From an uncultured Bilophila sp. (lineage in GTDB: Bacteria > Desulfobacterota > Desulfovibrionia > Desulfovibrionales > Desulfovibrionaceae), in the NCBI GenBank assembly GCA_959604115.1, contig CAUHBW010000061.1, forward strand, positions 1-13,067: a DNA stretch of 13,067 nucleotides. The letters run 5' to 3'. A model generated the notes under the pieces. The model was given only the letters and a program-made list of their open reading frames with translations. It was not told the DNA's origin and did not search any database. This document shows positions 7,030 to 13,067 of the stretch, in pieces. The first letter of the stretch is position 1; each line of letters opens with the position of its first letter. The position numbers were made by a program, and so were the translations under genes.

Positions 7030-7827
7030 TTGACAGCAGCACCGCGAGCCAAGAAAAGTCTTGGACAACATTTTTTGAAGGACGCCAAAACCTCGGCGCG
7101 CATCGTGGACCTTCTGCGGATCACGCCGGAGGACCGGGTGCTGGAGATCGGGCCCGGACCCGGAGCGATCACCGGCATCATCCACGAACGCGGCCCGGCC
7201 AGGTTCCGGCTCATCGAGAAGGACAGCTACTGGGCGGCCCACCACGCCGAACTGGAACGGCCCGCCCCCCCCGCCGTGGAGGTGCTCAACGACGACGCGC
7301 TGGCCTTCCCGTGGGAATCGCTCGAAGGGCCGTGGAAGATCATCAGCAACCTCCCGTACAACGTCGCCTCCCCGCTCATGTGGGACATCGTGTCCCGCAC
7401 GCCGGATCTGACCCGGGCGGTCTTCATGATTCAGAAGGAAGTCGCCGAGCGGCTGTACGCCAAGCCGGGCACCAAGGATTACGGCGCGCTGTCGGTCTGG
7501 ATTCAGAGCTACGTGCGCGTGGAGTGGGGCTTCGTGGTCGGGCCCGGCGCGTTCAATCCGCCGCCGAAGGTGGATTCCGCCGTGGTCACGTTCGTGCCCC
7601 TGCCGAAGGAGCGGCATCCGAAACGTCCCGAGGCGTTGTCCGCAATGCTCAAGGTCTGTTTCCAGCTCCGGCGCAAGCAGTTGCAGTCCATCCTGCGGCG
7701 CGCGGGCCGGGCCGATCCCGCAGCCGTGCTCGAAGGGCTCGGCATCGCACCGGAGGCGCGGCCCGAGACGCTTTCTCCTGCGCAATTCCAGCAACTTGCC
7801 GAGGCTTTTGGACGTTCCGGGAGTTGA
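7030..7827 (+). CDS. rsmA: 16S rRNA (adenine-N6,N6)-dimethyltransferase RsmA/KsgA
   Basis: Dimethylates the two adjacent adenines in the 3'-terminal helix of 16S rRNA using SAM, a late 30S maturation step. From the chosen start the protein is 265 residues. KKSLGQHFLKD (8-18) is the conserved N-terminal block, LEIGPGPGAIT (38-48) is SAM-binding motif I, NLPYN (107-111) is the catalytic motif, and FQLRRKQLQSIL near the C terminus matches the family's FxxRRKxL region. I choose the TTG at 7030 because AAGGAG sits 5 nt before it and the predicted promoter would start the transcript at about 6988. The in-frame ATG at 6991 (adding 13 residues, MGKAFRRTAQGAV) is the alternative and would be nearly leaderless. 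Divergent from the EF-G paralogue. Confidence 0.95.
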   Translation: MTAAPRAKKSLGQHFLKDAKTSARIVDLLRITPEDRVLEIGPGPGAITGIIHERGPARFRLIEKDSYWAAHHAELERPAPPAVEVLNDDALAFPWESLEGPWKIISNLPYNVASPLMWDIVSRTPDLTRAVFMIQKEVAERLYAKPGTKDYGALSVWIQSYVRVEWGFVVGPGAFNPPPKVDSAVVTFVPLPKERHPKRPEALSAMLKVCFQLRRKQLQSILRRAGRADPAAVLEGLGIAPEARPETLSPAQFQQLAEAFGRSGS

Positions 7828-7950
7828 CTTCGCCGTCAAAACATGATTGACCAGAAAGACGGCGGAACCAGTTTCATCCCCATAAAGAATGCCCCATGAT
7901 CAAAGGGCGTTGCGCCGAGGGACGGCGTGGCCCTGCGACGGCGGGCGCGA

Positions 7951-7979
7951 TTGCGGAACGGGTCGCGGTGGTGTACCAT
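7951..7979 (+). promoter_or_regulatory. Probable promoter for the HU gene
   Basis: TTGCGG (7951-7956), a 17-bp spacer and TACCAT (7974-7979), placing the start of transcription about 33 nt before the HU start codon. The rest of the 192-nt rsmA-HU gap shows only a weak 7-bp inverted repeat (7831-7837 with 7858-7864) after rsmA, without a T tract. Confidence 0.5.
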
Positions 7980-8019
7980 GCCTTGTCTTCCGCAGTCCGA
8001 AACGTGCAAGGAGTCGATG

Positions 8020-8295
8020 ATGACCAAGGCAGATCTCGTCGCGCAGATTGCGGCCAGGGCCAACATGACCAAAGCGGCCGCGGAACGCTCCCTCAACGCC
8101 ATGCTTGATTCCATTCAGGAAATGCTGGCGGAAGACGGCAAACTCACCTTGACCGGTTTCGGGACGTTCGCCGCGGAGATGCGTCAGGAACGTCTGGGGC
8201 GCAATCCCCGCACCGGAGAGGTCATCGCCATCGCGGCCTCGAAGGTGGTGCGCTTCCGTCCCGGCAAGATGCTCAAGGACGCTCTAAACAAGTAA
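8020..8295 (+). CDS. hup: DNA-binding protein HU
   Basis: A 91-residue histone-like HU/IHF family protein that binds and bends double-stranded DNA without strict sequence need and organises the nucleoid. The N-terminal helical dimerisation part is MTKADLVAQIAARANMTK; GFGTF (46-50) and RNPRTGE (61-67) mark the beta-saddle and the DNA-intercalating arm with its conserved proline; RFRPGKMLKDALNK forms the C terminus. Length is normal. Tandem ATG codons lie at 8017 and 8020; AAGGAG (8008-8013) has good spacing only to the second. It heads a two-gene unit with the small membrane protein 11 nt downstream. HU versus IHF subunit is not fully separable by eye, but the sequence reads as HU. Confidence 0.95.
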   Translation: MTKADLVAQIAARANMTKAAAERSLNAMLDSIQEMLAEDGKLTLTGFGTFAAEMRQERLGRNPRTGEVIAIAASKVVRFRPGKMLKDALNK

Positions 8296-8306
8296 GGAGA
8301 AAGCAG

Positions 8307-8519
8307 ATGTTGCACGGCGAAACCATCCACAGCCCCCTGCCTCAGGACATTCCGTGGTGGTCCCCCGACTTCGCGGTCTTTTTCGGGGTTCTGTACCTCG
8401 TGCTGTTCGTGATCGGCTCCGGCGTGGGGTACGTGATCCTGCGCTCCGTGTGGGACACCTGCCGCGATGCGTGCTCCGGCGAAGGGCACGGCGAAGAGGC
8501 CGTGACCGAAAGTCACTAA
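8307..8519 (+). CDS. Small one-helix membrane protein of unknown function
   Basis: A 70-residue protein that I do not recognise. Residues 22-45 (FAVFFGVLYLVLFVIGSGVG and beyond) form one clear transmembrane helix. It follows a short N terminus with a Pro/Trp-rich segment (PLPQDIPWWSP), which might lie at the membrane surface. After the helix comes a short charged tail with two cysteines (C52 and C56) and an acidic, His-containing end. By the positive-inside rule the orientation is unclear. AAGGAG lies 7 nt before the ATG, and the gene is 11 nt after HU, so it is very likely co-transcribed with HU. A 5-bp hairpin (8502-8516) overlaps its stop codon. The good ribosome binding site and coding composition make it a real gene; function is open. 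Confidence 0.8.
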   Translation: MLHGETIHSPLPQDIPWWSPDFAVFFGVLYLVLFVIGSGVGYVILRSVWDTCRDACSGEGHGEEAVTESH

Positions 8520-8524
8520 AGGGC

Positions 8525-8553
8525 TTGCTTTTTGTCGCGGAGTCGTCTATCCT
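8525..8553 (+). promoter_or_regulatory. Probable promoter of the rpsU operon
   Basis: TTGCTT (8525-8530), a 17-bp spacer and TATCCT (8548-8553), giving a start near 8560 and a leader of about 65 nt before rpsU. No strong terminator separates it from the upstream HU unit, so some read-through from there is possible. Confidence 0.55.
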
Positions 8554-8626
8554 CCCTCTTCTGTCTTCAGGCTAAGGGTTTTTGGCTCGCCCTGGAACAG
8601 TATTTCGCAAAGAGGGGGTGATGACC

Positions 8627-8830
8627 ATGCCCGGAGTCTTTCTGAACGAAGACGACTACAACTTCGATATCGCTCTGCGCCGCTTCAAGAAGCAGGTGGA
8701 AAAGGCCGGCATTCTGTCCGAAATGAAGAAGCGCCAGCACTTCGAAAAGCCGAGCGTCATGCGCAAGAAGAAAAAGGCCGCCGCCCGCAAGCGTCTGCTG
8801 AAGAAAATGCGTAAGATGAACGCCGCCTAG
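8627..8830 (+). CDS. rpsU: 30S ribosomal protein S21
   Basis: A 67-residue, highly basic S21, the small 30S subunit protein near the anti-Shine-Dalgarno end of 16S rRNA that helps initiation. The block FDIALRRFKKQVEKAGILSE and the Lys/Arg-rich segment VMRKKKKAAARKRLLKK are family hallmarks. The ATG at 8627 is preferred because GAGGGGG lies 8 nt before it and the protein then begins MPGVFL, the usual start in this group. The ATG at 8621 is too close to that site, and a longer frame to 8582 is not supported. First gene of rpsU-yqeY-mutS2-dnaG. An 8-bp hairpin (8837-8844 with 8864-8871) follows the stop, without a T tract. Confidence 0.95.
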   Translation: MPGVFLNEDDYNFDIALRRFKKQVEKAGILSEMKKRQHFEKPSVMRKKKKAAARKRLLKKMRKMNAA

Positions 8831-9022
8831 TCTTTCTCCGTTTCTTCGTCCTCCCCGGATGCGGAAACGGAAAAGGCAAGGGGTTTGGGACGCTCCATCG
8901 TTTTTACGGGAGTTCCCGTCCGGTTTTGCTGGCGGGATCTTTCGCGGACGAGCGGAGCGTTTCAGTGTTTCCCCCTCCTTTTCCGCTCGGCGGGGCGGGA
9001 CGAGATGACGATAGAGGTGGAT

Positions 9023-9057
9023 ACACGGGAAGTCCGTCCGGCTTTCCGTGTTTTTTT
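9023..9057 (+). terminator. Intrinsic terminator between rpsU and yqeY
   Basis: ACACGGGAAG (9023-9032) pairs with CTTTCCGTGT (9042-9051) over 10 bp with one G-U, loop TCCGTCCGG, followed by seven T residues (9051-9057). It lies 26 nt before the yqeY ATG. The 252-nt rpsU-yqeY gap shows no convincing promoter, so yqeY and the genes beyond it probably depend on read-through of this site. The same gap has a small ACGGG/CCCGT hairpin (8906-8919). Confidence 0.75.
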
Positions 9058-9082
9058 CAATCAGTATCTCCCGGGAAACACC

Positions 9083-9526
9083 ATGTCTCTGACAACGCAA
9101 ATCGAGCAGGACTACATCGCCGCCTACAAGGCCAAGGACGCCCTGCGCCTCGGCGTTCTGCGTCTTCTGAAGACTGCGGCCAAAAACCTGCAGGTGGAAC
9201 TCATGCGGCCCGTCACCGACGACGAGCTGGCCGGGGTCATCCAGAAGCAGGCCAAGCAGCGCCAGGACTCCATCGAACAGTTCACGGCCGCCAACCGCGT
9301 CGATCTCGCGGACAAGGAAGCCGCCGAACTCGCCATTCTGAAAGAATACCTTCCCGAACCGCTCTCCGAAGAAGAGCTGGCAGCCGCCATCGACGCCGCC
9401 GTCGCCGCGCTCGGCGTGACCAACATGTCCGGCATGGGCAAGGTCATCCAGTCCGTCATGGGCGACTATAAGGGCCGCGTGGACGGCAAGGCCGTCAGCT
9501 CCGCGGTCAAAGCCCGCCTGAGCTAG
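9083..9526 (+). CDS. yqeY: GatB/YqeY domain-containing protein
   Basis: A 147-residue YqeY, related to the tail domain of the GatB subunit of tRNA-dependent amidotransferase. Stand-alone members occur widely and often next to rpsU; a link to tRNA or aminoacyl-tRNA metabolism is inferred from the domain and not proven. Conserved parts visible are the N-terminal helical core (DYIAAYKAKDALRLGVLRLL), KQAKQRQDSIEQF, ILKEYLPEPLSEEEL, and the GMGKVIQSVMGDYKGRVDGK segment with VSSAVKARLS at the end. The ATG at 9083 begins where family homology begins, though its ribosome binding site is weak (GGGA, 8 nt away). The longer frame from 8885 would cross the terminator and is rejected. mutS2 follows after 39 nt. 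Confidence 0.93.
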   Translation: MSLTTQIEQDYIAAYKAKDALRLGVLRLLKTAAKNLQVELMRPVTDDELAGVIQKQAKQRQDSIEQFTAANRVDLADKEAAELAILKEYLPEPLSEEELAAAIDAAVAALGVTNMSGMGKVIQSVMGDYKGRVDGKAVSSAVKARLS

Positions 9527-9565
9527 CCCCCGCGCGGGACGCCGCGCCGGAGGAAGTGAGTTTGC

Positions 9566-11917
9566 ATGGATAGCCGTACTTTAAAGGCTCTTGAGTTCGG
9601 CAAGGTGCTTGAGCATCTTGCCGGATCGTGTGTGTCCGAGGCAGGCCGGAGGGTCAGCCTCGGCCTTCTCCCGTCGGGCGACGCCGACGCCGTCAACGCC
9701 GCGCATACCCTTTTCGACGAAGTCCGCACCTGGTCCGCGCACAGCGGGTTCCGGCTGGCCGATTTTCCGGATATGGAGGGGCTTTTCCCGCATCTGGAAA
9801 AGGCCGCCGTTTCCGTCTCGTCCGCGCCCCTCGACGCCGACGCGCTGTGGGCGCTGCGCGAAACCCTGCTTCAGGGCCGCAAAGCCGTCCAGTCCATCAG
9901 CGAAAACGGCGCGATGTGGCCCTCCCTGCGCGATCTCGTGGCCTCCATGCCCCTGCCGGAGATGACCCTTTCGGCCCTGTCCCGCTGTCTCGGCGACGAC
10001 GGGCTGATCAAGGACGAAAGCTCCCCCGAGCTCATGCTCGTGCGCGGCGAACTGCGCCGTCTGCACCTCATGTGTCTCCGTAAGGTCAAGGAGTTCGCGG
10101 TCCAGTACAACATCGCCCAGTATTTGCAGGACGACTACATGACGCTGGCCTCGGACCGTTACGTCCTGCCGCTCAAGTCGAATTTCAAGGGCCGCATTCA
10201 GGGCATCATCCACGACTATTCGAACACCGGCGAAACCTGCTATTTCGAGCCGTTGTTCCTCGTGGAGCAGAACAACCGTCTGCAGGAGCTCAAGCGCGAG
10301 GAACGCGACGAGGAACGCAAGGTGCTGCGCTACCTCACCGACATCGTGCAGAACGAGCTGCCGTTCATCCGCTCGGCGTGGGAGCTGCTGGTCCGGCTGG
10401 ACGTGGAGCTCGCCAAGTGCGGACTGGCGGCCTCCTTCGACGGCGCCTGCGCCACGATCAGCCCCGACGGCGAAAACGCGCCCCTGTCCCTGCTCGGCGC
10501 GCGGCACCCGCTCCTCGCCCTCGATCCGCAGATCCGCAAGCAGGGCGGCCCGCACCCGGTGGACCTGCTTTTCCGGCCCTCGGATCGCGCGCTGGTCATC
10601 AGCGGCGGCAACGCGGGCGGCAAGACCGTGTGCCTCAAGACGCTCGGCCTGCTCGCGGTGATGACGCTCGCCGGACTGCCCATTCCCGCCGCCAAGGGAT
10701 CGGTCATTCCGTGGTGGACCTCCATCCACGCCTTCATCGGCGACGAGCAGAGCCTCGACGATCATCTTTCCACCTTCACGGCGCAGATCCGGCATCTCGG
10801 CAACGCCTGGGACGCTACGGACAGCCATACGCTCATCCTGCTCGACGAGTTCGGGGCGGGCACCGATCCCGCTCAGGGCGCGGCGTTGGCGCAGGCCGTG
10901 CTCGACGGTCTGCTCGAACGCGGGGCGCACGTCGTCGCCGCGACCCACTTCCCGGCCCTGAAGACTTACGCGCTCACCCGCGAGGGCGTGCGCGCGGCGT
11001 CCGTGCTGTTCGATCCGTCCACCAAGAGGCCGCTGTTCCGGCTGGCCTACGATCAGGTCGGCGCGAGTCAGGCGCTGGACGTGGCCCGCGAGCACGGGCT
11101 GCCCGAATCGGTGCTGCGCCGGGCCGAGCAGTATTTGTTACTGGACGGTCAGGACATGACGGCGGTGATGGATCGCCTCAACGCGCTGGCCGCCAGGCGC
11201 GAAAACGAGCTGGACGCGCTCAAGGCCGAGCAGCAGCGCACCCGCGAGAAGCGCAAGGCCGTGCAGGAACGTTTCGAGCGCGAGCGCGAACGCCTCGCCA
11301 AGGAAGTGCGCGAGCTGTCCGCCAAGGTCATGAAGGACTGGCAGGACGGCAAGGCCGGGCACAAGCAGGCGCTCAAGGAACTTTCCAAGGTGCGCGCCGA
11401 ACTGAACGTTTCTCCCGAACAGGAAGAGGCGGCGGTTCCGGCGTTCCGCATCGAGGATCTCAATCCGGGCCAGCACGTGATGCACCGTCCGTGGAACAAG
11501 AAGGCCGTGGTCCGCGAAGTGGACGTCCGTCAGAGCCGGGTCAAGCTGGACATGAACGGCGTCACCCTATGGGCCGACGCCGCGCTGCTCGGTCCCGCCG
11601 ACGCGCCCCAGCAGCCGGTGAAGCCCAAGTCCGGCGTACTGGTGCGGACGACCGCCGGGAGTGATCCCGAATTGTCTCTGCTGCGGCTCGACCTGCGGGG
11701 CAAGCGCGCGGATCAGGCCATTGGAGAATTGTCGCAGTATCTCGACCGAGCCTTGCTGTCCGGGCGCGAAGGCGTAGAGATCGTGCACGGGCGCGGCACC
11801 GGCGCGCTGCGTAAGGAAGTGCACGCGTTTCTCAAGACGTTCCCCGGCATCGCTTCGTTCGCGCTGGCTCCCGAGGATCAGGGAGGCGACGGCGTAACTG
11901 TAGTTACGTTTAAGTAA
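9566..11917 (+). CDS. mutS2: MutS2 family ATPase with C-terminal Smr domain
   Basis: A 783-residue MutS2, of normal length. The family has been linked to suppression of recombination and, in Bacillus, to splitting of collided ribosomes. In order: a core and clamp region (1-330); the ATPase with Walker A GGNAGGKT (347-354), the signature region QSLDDHLSTF (395-404) and Walker B LILLDEFGAGTDP (423-435); THFPALK (460-466); a long charged coiled coil (about 535-612); a small KOW-like beta segment (about 628-675); and an Smr domain (707-783) with LDLRG (708-712) and HGRGTG (741-746). Walker A has GGN where MutS proteins usually show GPN. AGGAAG is 9 nt before the ATG. It sits 39 nt after yqeY on the same strand and so is likely in the same operon. 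Confidence 0.96.
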   Translation: MDSRTLKALEFGKVLEHLAGSCVSEAGRRVSLGLLPSGDADAVNAAHTLFDEVRTWSAHSGFRLADFPDMEGLFPHLEKAAVSVSSAPLDADALWALRETLLQGRKAVQSISENGAMWPSLRDLVASMPLPEMTLSALSRCLGDDGLIKDESSPELMLVRGELRRLHLMCLRKVKEFAVQYNIAQYLQDDYMTLASDRYVLPLKSNFKGRIQGIIHDYSNTGETCYFEPLFLVEQNNRLQELKREERDEERKVLRYLTDIVQNELPFIRSAWELLVRLDVELAKCGLAASFDGACATISPDGENAPLSLLGARHPLLALDPQIRKQGGPHPVDLLFRPSDRALVISGGNAGGKTVCLKTLGLLAVMTLAGLPIPAAKGSVIPWWTSIHAFIGDEQSLDDHLSTFTAQIRHLGNAWDATDSHTLILLDEFGAGTDPAQGAALAQAVLDGLLERGAHVVAATHFPALKTYALTREGVRAASVLFDPSTKRPLFRLAYDQVGASQALDVAREHGLPESVLRRAEQYLLLDGQDMTAVMDRLNALAARRENELDALKAEQQRTREKRKAVQERFERERERLAKEVRELSAKVMKDWQDGKAGHKQALKELSKVRAELNVSPEQEEAAVPAFRIEDLNPGQHVMHRPWNKKAVVREVDVRQSRVKLDMNGVTLWADAALLGPADAPQQPVKPKSGVLVRTTAGSDPELSLLRLDLRGKRADQAIGELSQYLDRALLSGREGVEIVHGRGTGALRKEVHAFLKTFPGIASFALAPEDQGGDGVTVVTFK

Positions 11918-11930
11918 CGTAAGAGAACTG

Positions 11931-12025
11931 GGAACGTCGGAAAAGTCTTTTCGGACGGTTCCGGGGAGGAACGGGGGAACCCTCTCCGCTCCTTCCCGGG
12001 CTCCTCATGATTTATAACATGAGGA
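11931..12025 (+). other. Three consecutive hairpins between mutS2 and dnaG
   Basis: Right after mutS2 come a 13-bp interrupted stem (11931-11962, GGAAC with GTTCC and GAAAA with TTTTC), a 10-bp stem with one G-U (11961-11970 with 11990-11999), and an 8-bp perfect stem TCCTCATG/CATGAGGA with an A/T loop (12002-12025). None is followed by a run of T, so they look more like RNA processing or stability elements, or a Rho-type boundary, than intrinsic terminators. The mutS2 end itself carries GTAAC/GTTAC/GTAAC alternating repeats (11894-11918) around its stop codon. Confidence 0.5.
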
Positions 12026-12032
12026 AAAGGGT

Positions 12033-12060
12033 TTGACTGCGGATGATCCCGACTTATATG
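12033..12060 (+). promoter_or_regulatory. Probable internal promoter for dnaG
   Basis: TTGACT (12033-12038, 5 of 6), a 16-bp spacer and TATATG (12055-12060, 4 of 6). The start would be near 12067, giving a structured, GC-rich leader of about 180 nt before the dnaG ATG. Confidence 0.55.
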
Positions 12061-12125
12061 TGGAGAACCGCAGGACATTGGCGGCGTGCGCGGCGGCCCC
12101 CACGGGGCGTGTTCGCGGGACGCGA

Positions 12126-12235
12126 GGGGGAAAGGTTCCCCCGAATCAGAAGGGGATTGCCCCGGCGGTCGGTCGTGGCCGTTCGGCGCGGGGCTTGCGG
12201 GCATCACAACGCGGCGGCCCCTTGCCGCCGGAGGC
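12126..12235. repeat. GC-rich intergenic repeat element, copy 2, in the dnaG leader
   Basis: It contains GGGGGAA-AGG-TTCCCCC (12126-12142), GGGG-ATTG-CCCC (12152-12163) and GGCGGC/GCCGCC (12213-12218 with 12224-12229), and ends with CCCTTGCCGCCGGAGGC (12219-12235), identical to 4574-4590. The order of parts is similar to copy 1, though the middle differs. It ends 12 nt before the dnaG start codon. Confidence 0.5.
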
Positions 12236-12247
12236 ATACGGGAGCGT

Positions 12248-13067
12248 ATGGGACGGAACGCAAGAGCGATTCAGGAAATCAAGGCACGCCTGAATATCGT
12301 GGACATCGCCCGGCGCTACGTGGACCTGAAACGCAACGGCCCCCGCTGGGTGGCTCCGTGCCCCTTTCATCAGGAAACCAAACCGTCGTTTTCCATTAAC
12401 GAGGAAGAAGGTTTCTTTTATTGTTTCGGCTGTCAGGCGTCCGGCGACCTGTTCGACTTCTATGGGCAGATCAACGGGCTGGACTTCCGGGAGACGCTGG
12501 AGCAGCTCGCCGAGGAAGCCGGGGTCACGCTGGAGCGCGGGCCGCAGAAACACGACGGGCAGCCCGCAGGACAAACCATGTCCAAGCGGCGGCAGCTGCT
12601 CAAGATCCACGAAATCGCGGCGGCGCATTTCATGGACAACCTTGTCGGCGCGGACGGCAGGGAATGCCGGGACTACATGGCCCGGCGGGGAATTTCCGAG
12701 GAGGTCGCCAAGACCTTCGGACTGGGCTGGAGCCGCCGGGACTGGCAGTCGCTGGCCGAGGTGCTGCGCCGGGCCGGGTTCAGCGAGAGCATGGGCGTCG
12801 AGGCAGCGCTGCTCGGCAAGAGCGAGCGGGGCAGGGCGTACGACCGCTTCCGCGGACGGTTGATGTTTCCCATCCGCAGCCTTTCGGGGAACGTGATCGC
12901 CTTCGGGGGACGCATCATCGCCGACGAGGACGAGGCCAAGTACATCAACAGCAGCGACTCCCTGTTGTACAAGAAGGGCGAGCACTTGTACGGCCTCCAG
13001 CAGGCCCGGCGCGCCATCGCCACGGGGAAGCCCGCCATGTTGACGGAAGGTTACATGGATGTGGTGA
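12248..13067 (+). CDS. dnaG: DNA primase DnaG, N-terminal part (cut by the right edge)
   Basis: The first 273 codons of the replicative primase, which lays down RNA primers at the fork with the DnaB helicase. The N-terminal zinc-binding domain shows CPFHQETKPSF followed by FYCFGCQASGD (Cys-His-Cys-Cys pattern). The RNA polymerase core begins after about residue 105 and includes the basic RFRGRLMFPI region and VIAFGGRII; the Toprim acidic motif starts at EGYMDVV at the very edge. The helicase-binding C-terminal domain is off the window. GGGAG lies 3 nt before the ATG; the protein beginning MGRNARAIQEIKARLNIVDI aligns with the family start. Expected neighbour beyond the edge is rpoD (inference from the macromolecular synthesis operon). 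Confidence 0.96.
   Translation, partial: MGRNARAIQEIKARLNIVDIARRYVDLKRNGPRWVAPCPFHQETKPSFSINEEEGFFYCFGCQASGDLFDFYGQINGLDFRETLEQLAEEAGVTLERGPQKHDGQPAGQTMSKRRQLLKIHEIAAAHFMDNLVGADGRECRDYMARRGISEEVAKTFGLGWSRRDWQSLAEVLRRAGFSESMGVEAALLGKSERGRAYDRFRGRLMFPIRSLSGNVIAFGGRIIADEDEAKYINSSDSLLYKKGEHLYGLQQARRAIATGKPAMLTEGYMDVV

Noticed and set aside
6841..7839. 332-residue minus-strand frame opposite rsmA
   Set aside because: Antisense to rsmA and its promoter; no family features.
7831..7864. CGCCGTC/GACGGCG inverted repeat after rsmA
   Set aside because: 7 bp with a 20-nt loop and no T tract; not enough for a terminator call.
8885..9082. 66-residue N-terminal extension of yqeY
   Set aside because: It would translate through the intrinsic terminator, has no homology, and the family start matches the ATG at 9083.
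9581..11095. 504-residue open frame on the minus strand opposite mutS2
   Set aside because: It lies fully inside mutS2 antisense, has no ribosome binding site or domain, and its composition is that of a GC-rich shadow frame.
12033..12293. 86-residue frame across the mutS2-dnaG gap
   Set aside because: It is formed by the GC-rich repeat and overlaps the dnaG start in another frame; it has no ribosome binding site.

Overview
The window is about 13 kb of GC-rich chromosomal DNA made almost entirely of conserved translation, transcription and replication genes. The gene order, the S21, YlxR and MutS2 sequences and the GC-rich intergenic hairpin repeats suggest a sulfate-reducing deltaproteobacterium of the Desulfovibrionaceae type. 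That assignment is inference from memory of the families; no search was run.

Layout. (1) 1-3189, minus strand: the rimP-nusA-ylxR-infB operon with tight or overlapping junctions; infB runs off the left edge. Its leader (3190-3340) has a sigma70-like promoter, several hairpins and an intrinsic terminator ahead of rimP, as expected for attenuation. (2) 3490-4077, plus: a single-gene DJ-1/PfpI family protein, followed by a strong terminator. (3) 4078-4597: a convergent non-coding stretch with a 25-bp hairpin, a lower-GC segment, a 56-nt bidirectional terminator and a GC-rich repeat. (4) 4598-6664, minus: an EF-G paralogue with a divergent G3 motif. (5) 7030-7827, plus: rsmA, divergent from it. 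(6) 8020-8519, plus: HU and a small one-helix membrane protein. (7) 8627-13067, plus: rpsU, yqeY, mutS2 and dnaG (cut by the right edge). This is the classical rpsU-dnaG(-rpoD) macromolecular synthesis operon with yqeY and mutS2 placed inside it. An intrinsic terminator lies between rpsU and yqeY, and a 330-bp hairpin-rich gap with its own promoter precedes dnaG.

How the genes relate: RimP and RsmA serve 30S maturation, IF-2 and S21 initiation, the EF-G paralogue an unknown ribosome-linked GTPase role, NusA and YlxR transcription, MutS2 probably ribosome rescue or DNA processing, and DnaG and HU replication and nucleoid structure. There is no prophage, CRISPR array, insertion sequence or defence gene cluster. 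The points worth a second look are regulatory (terminators inside leaders), the EF-G paralogue's missing catalytic histidine, and a synonymously diverged tandem duplication in IF-2.
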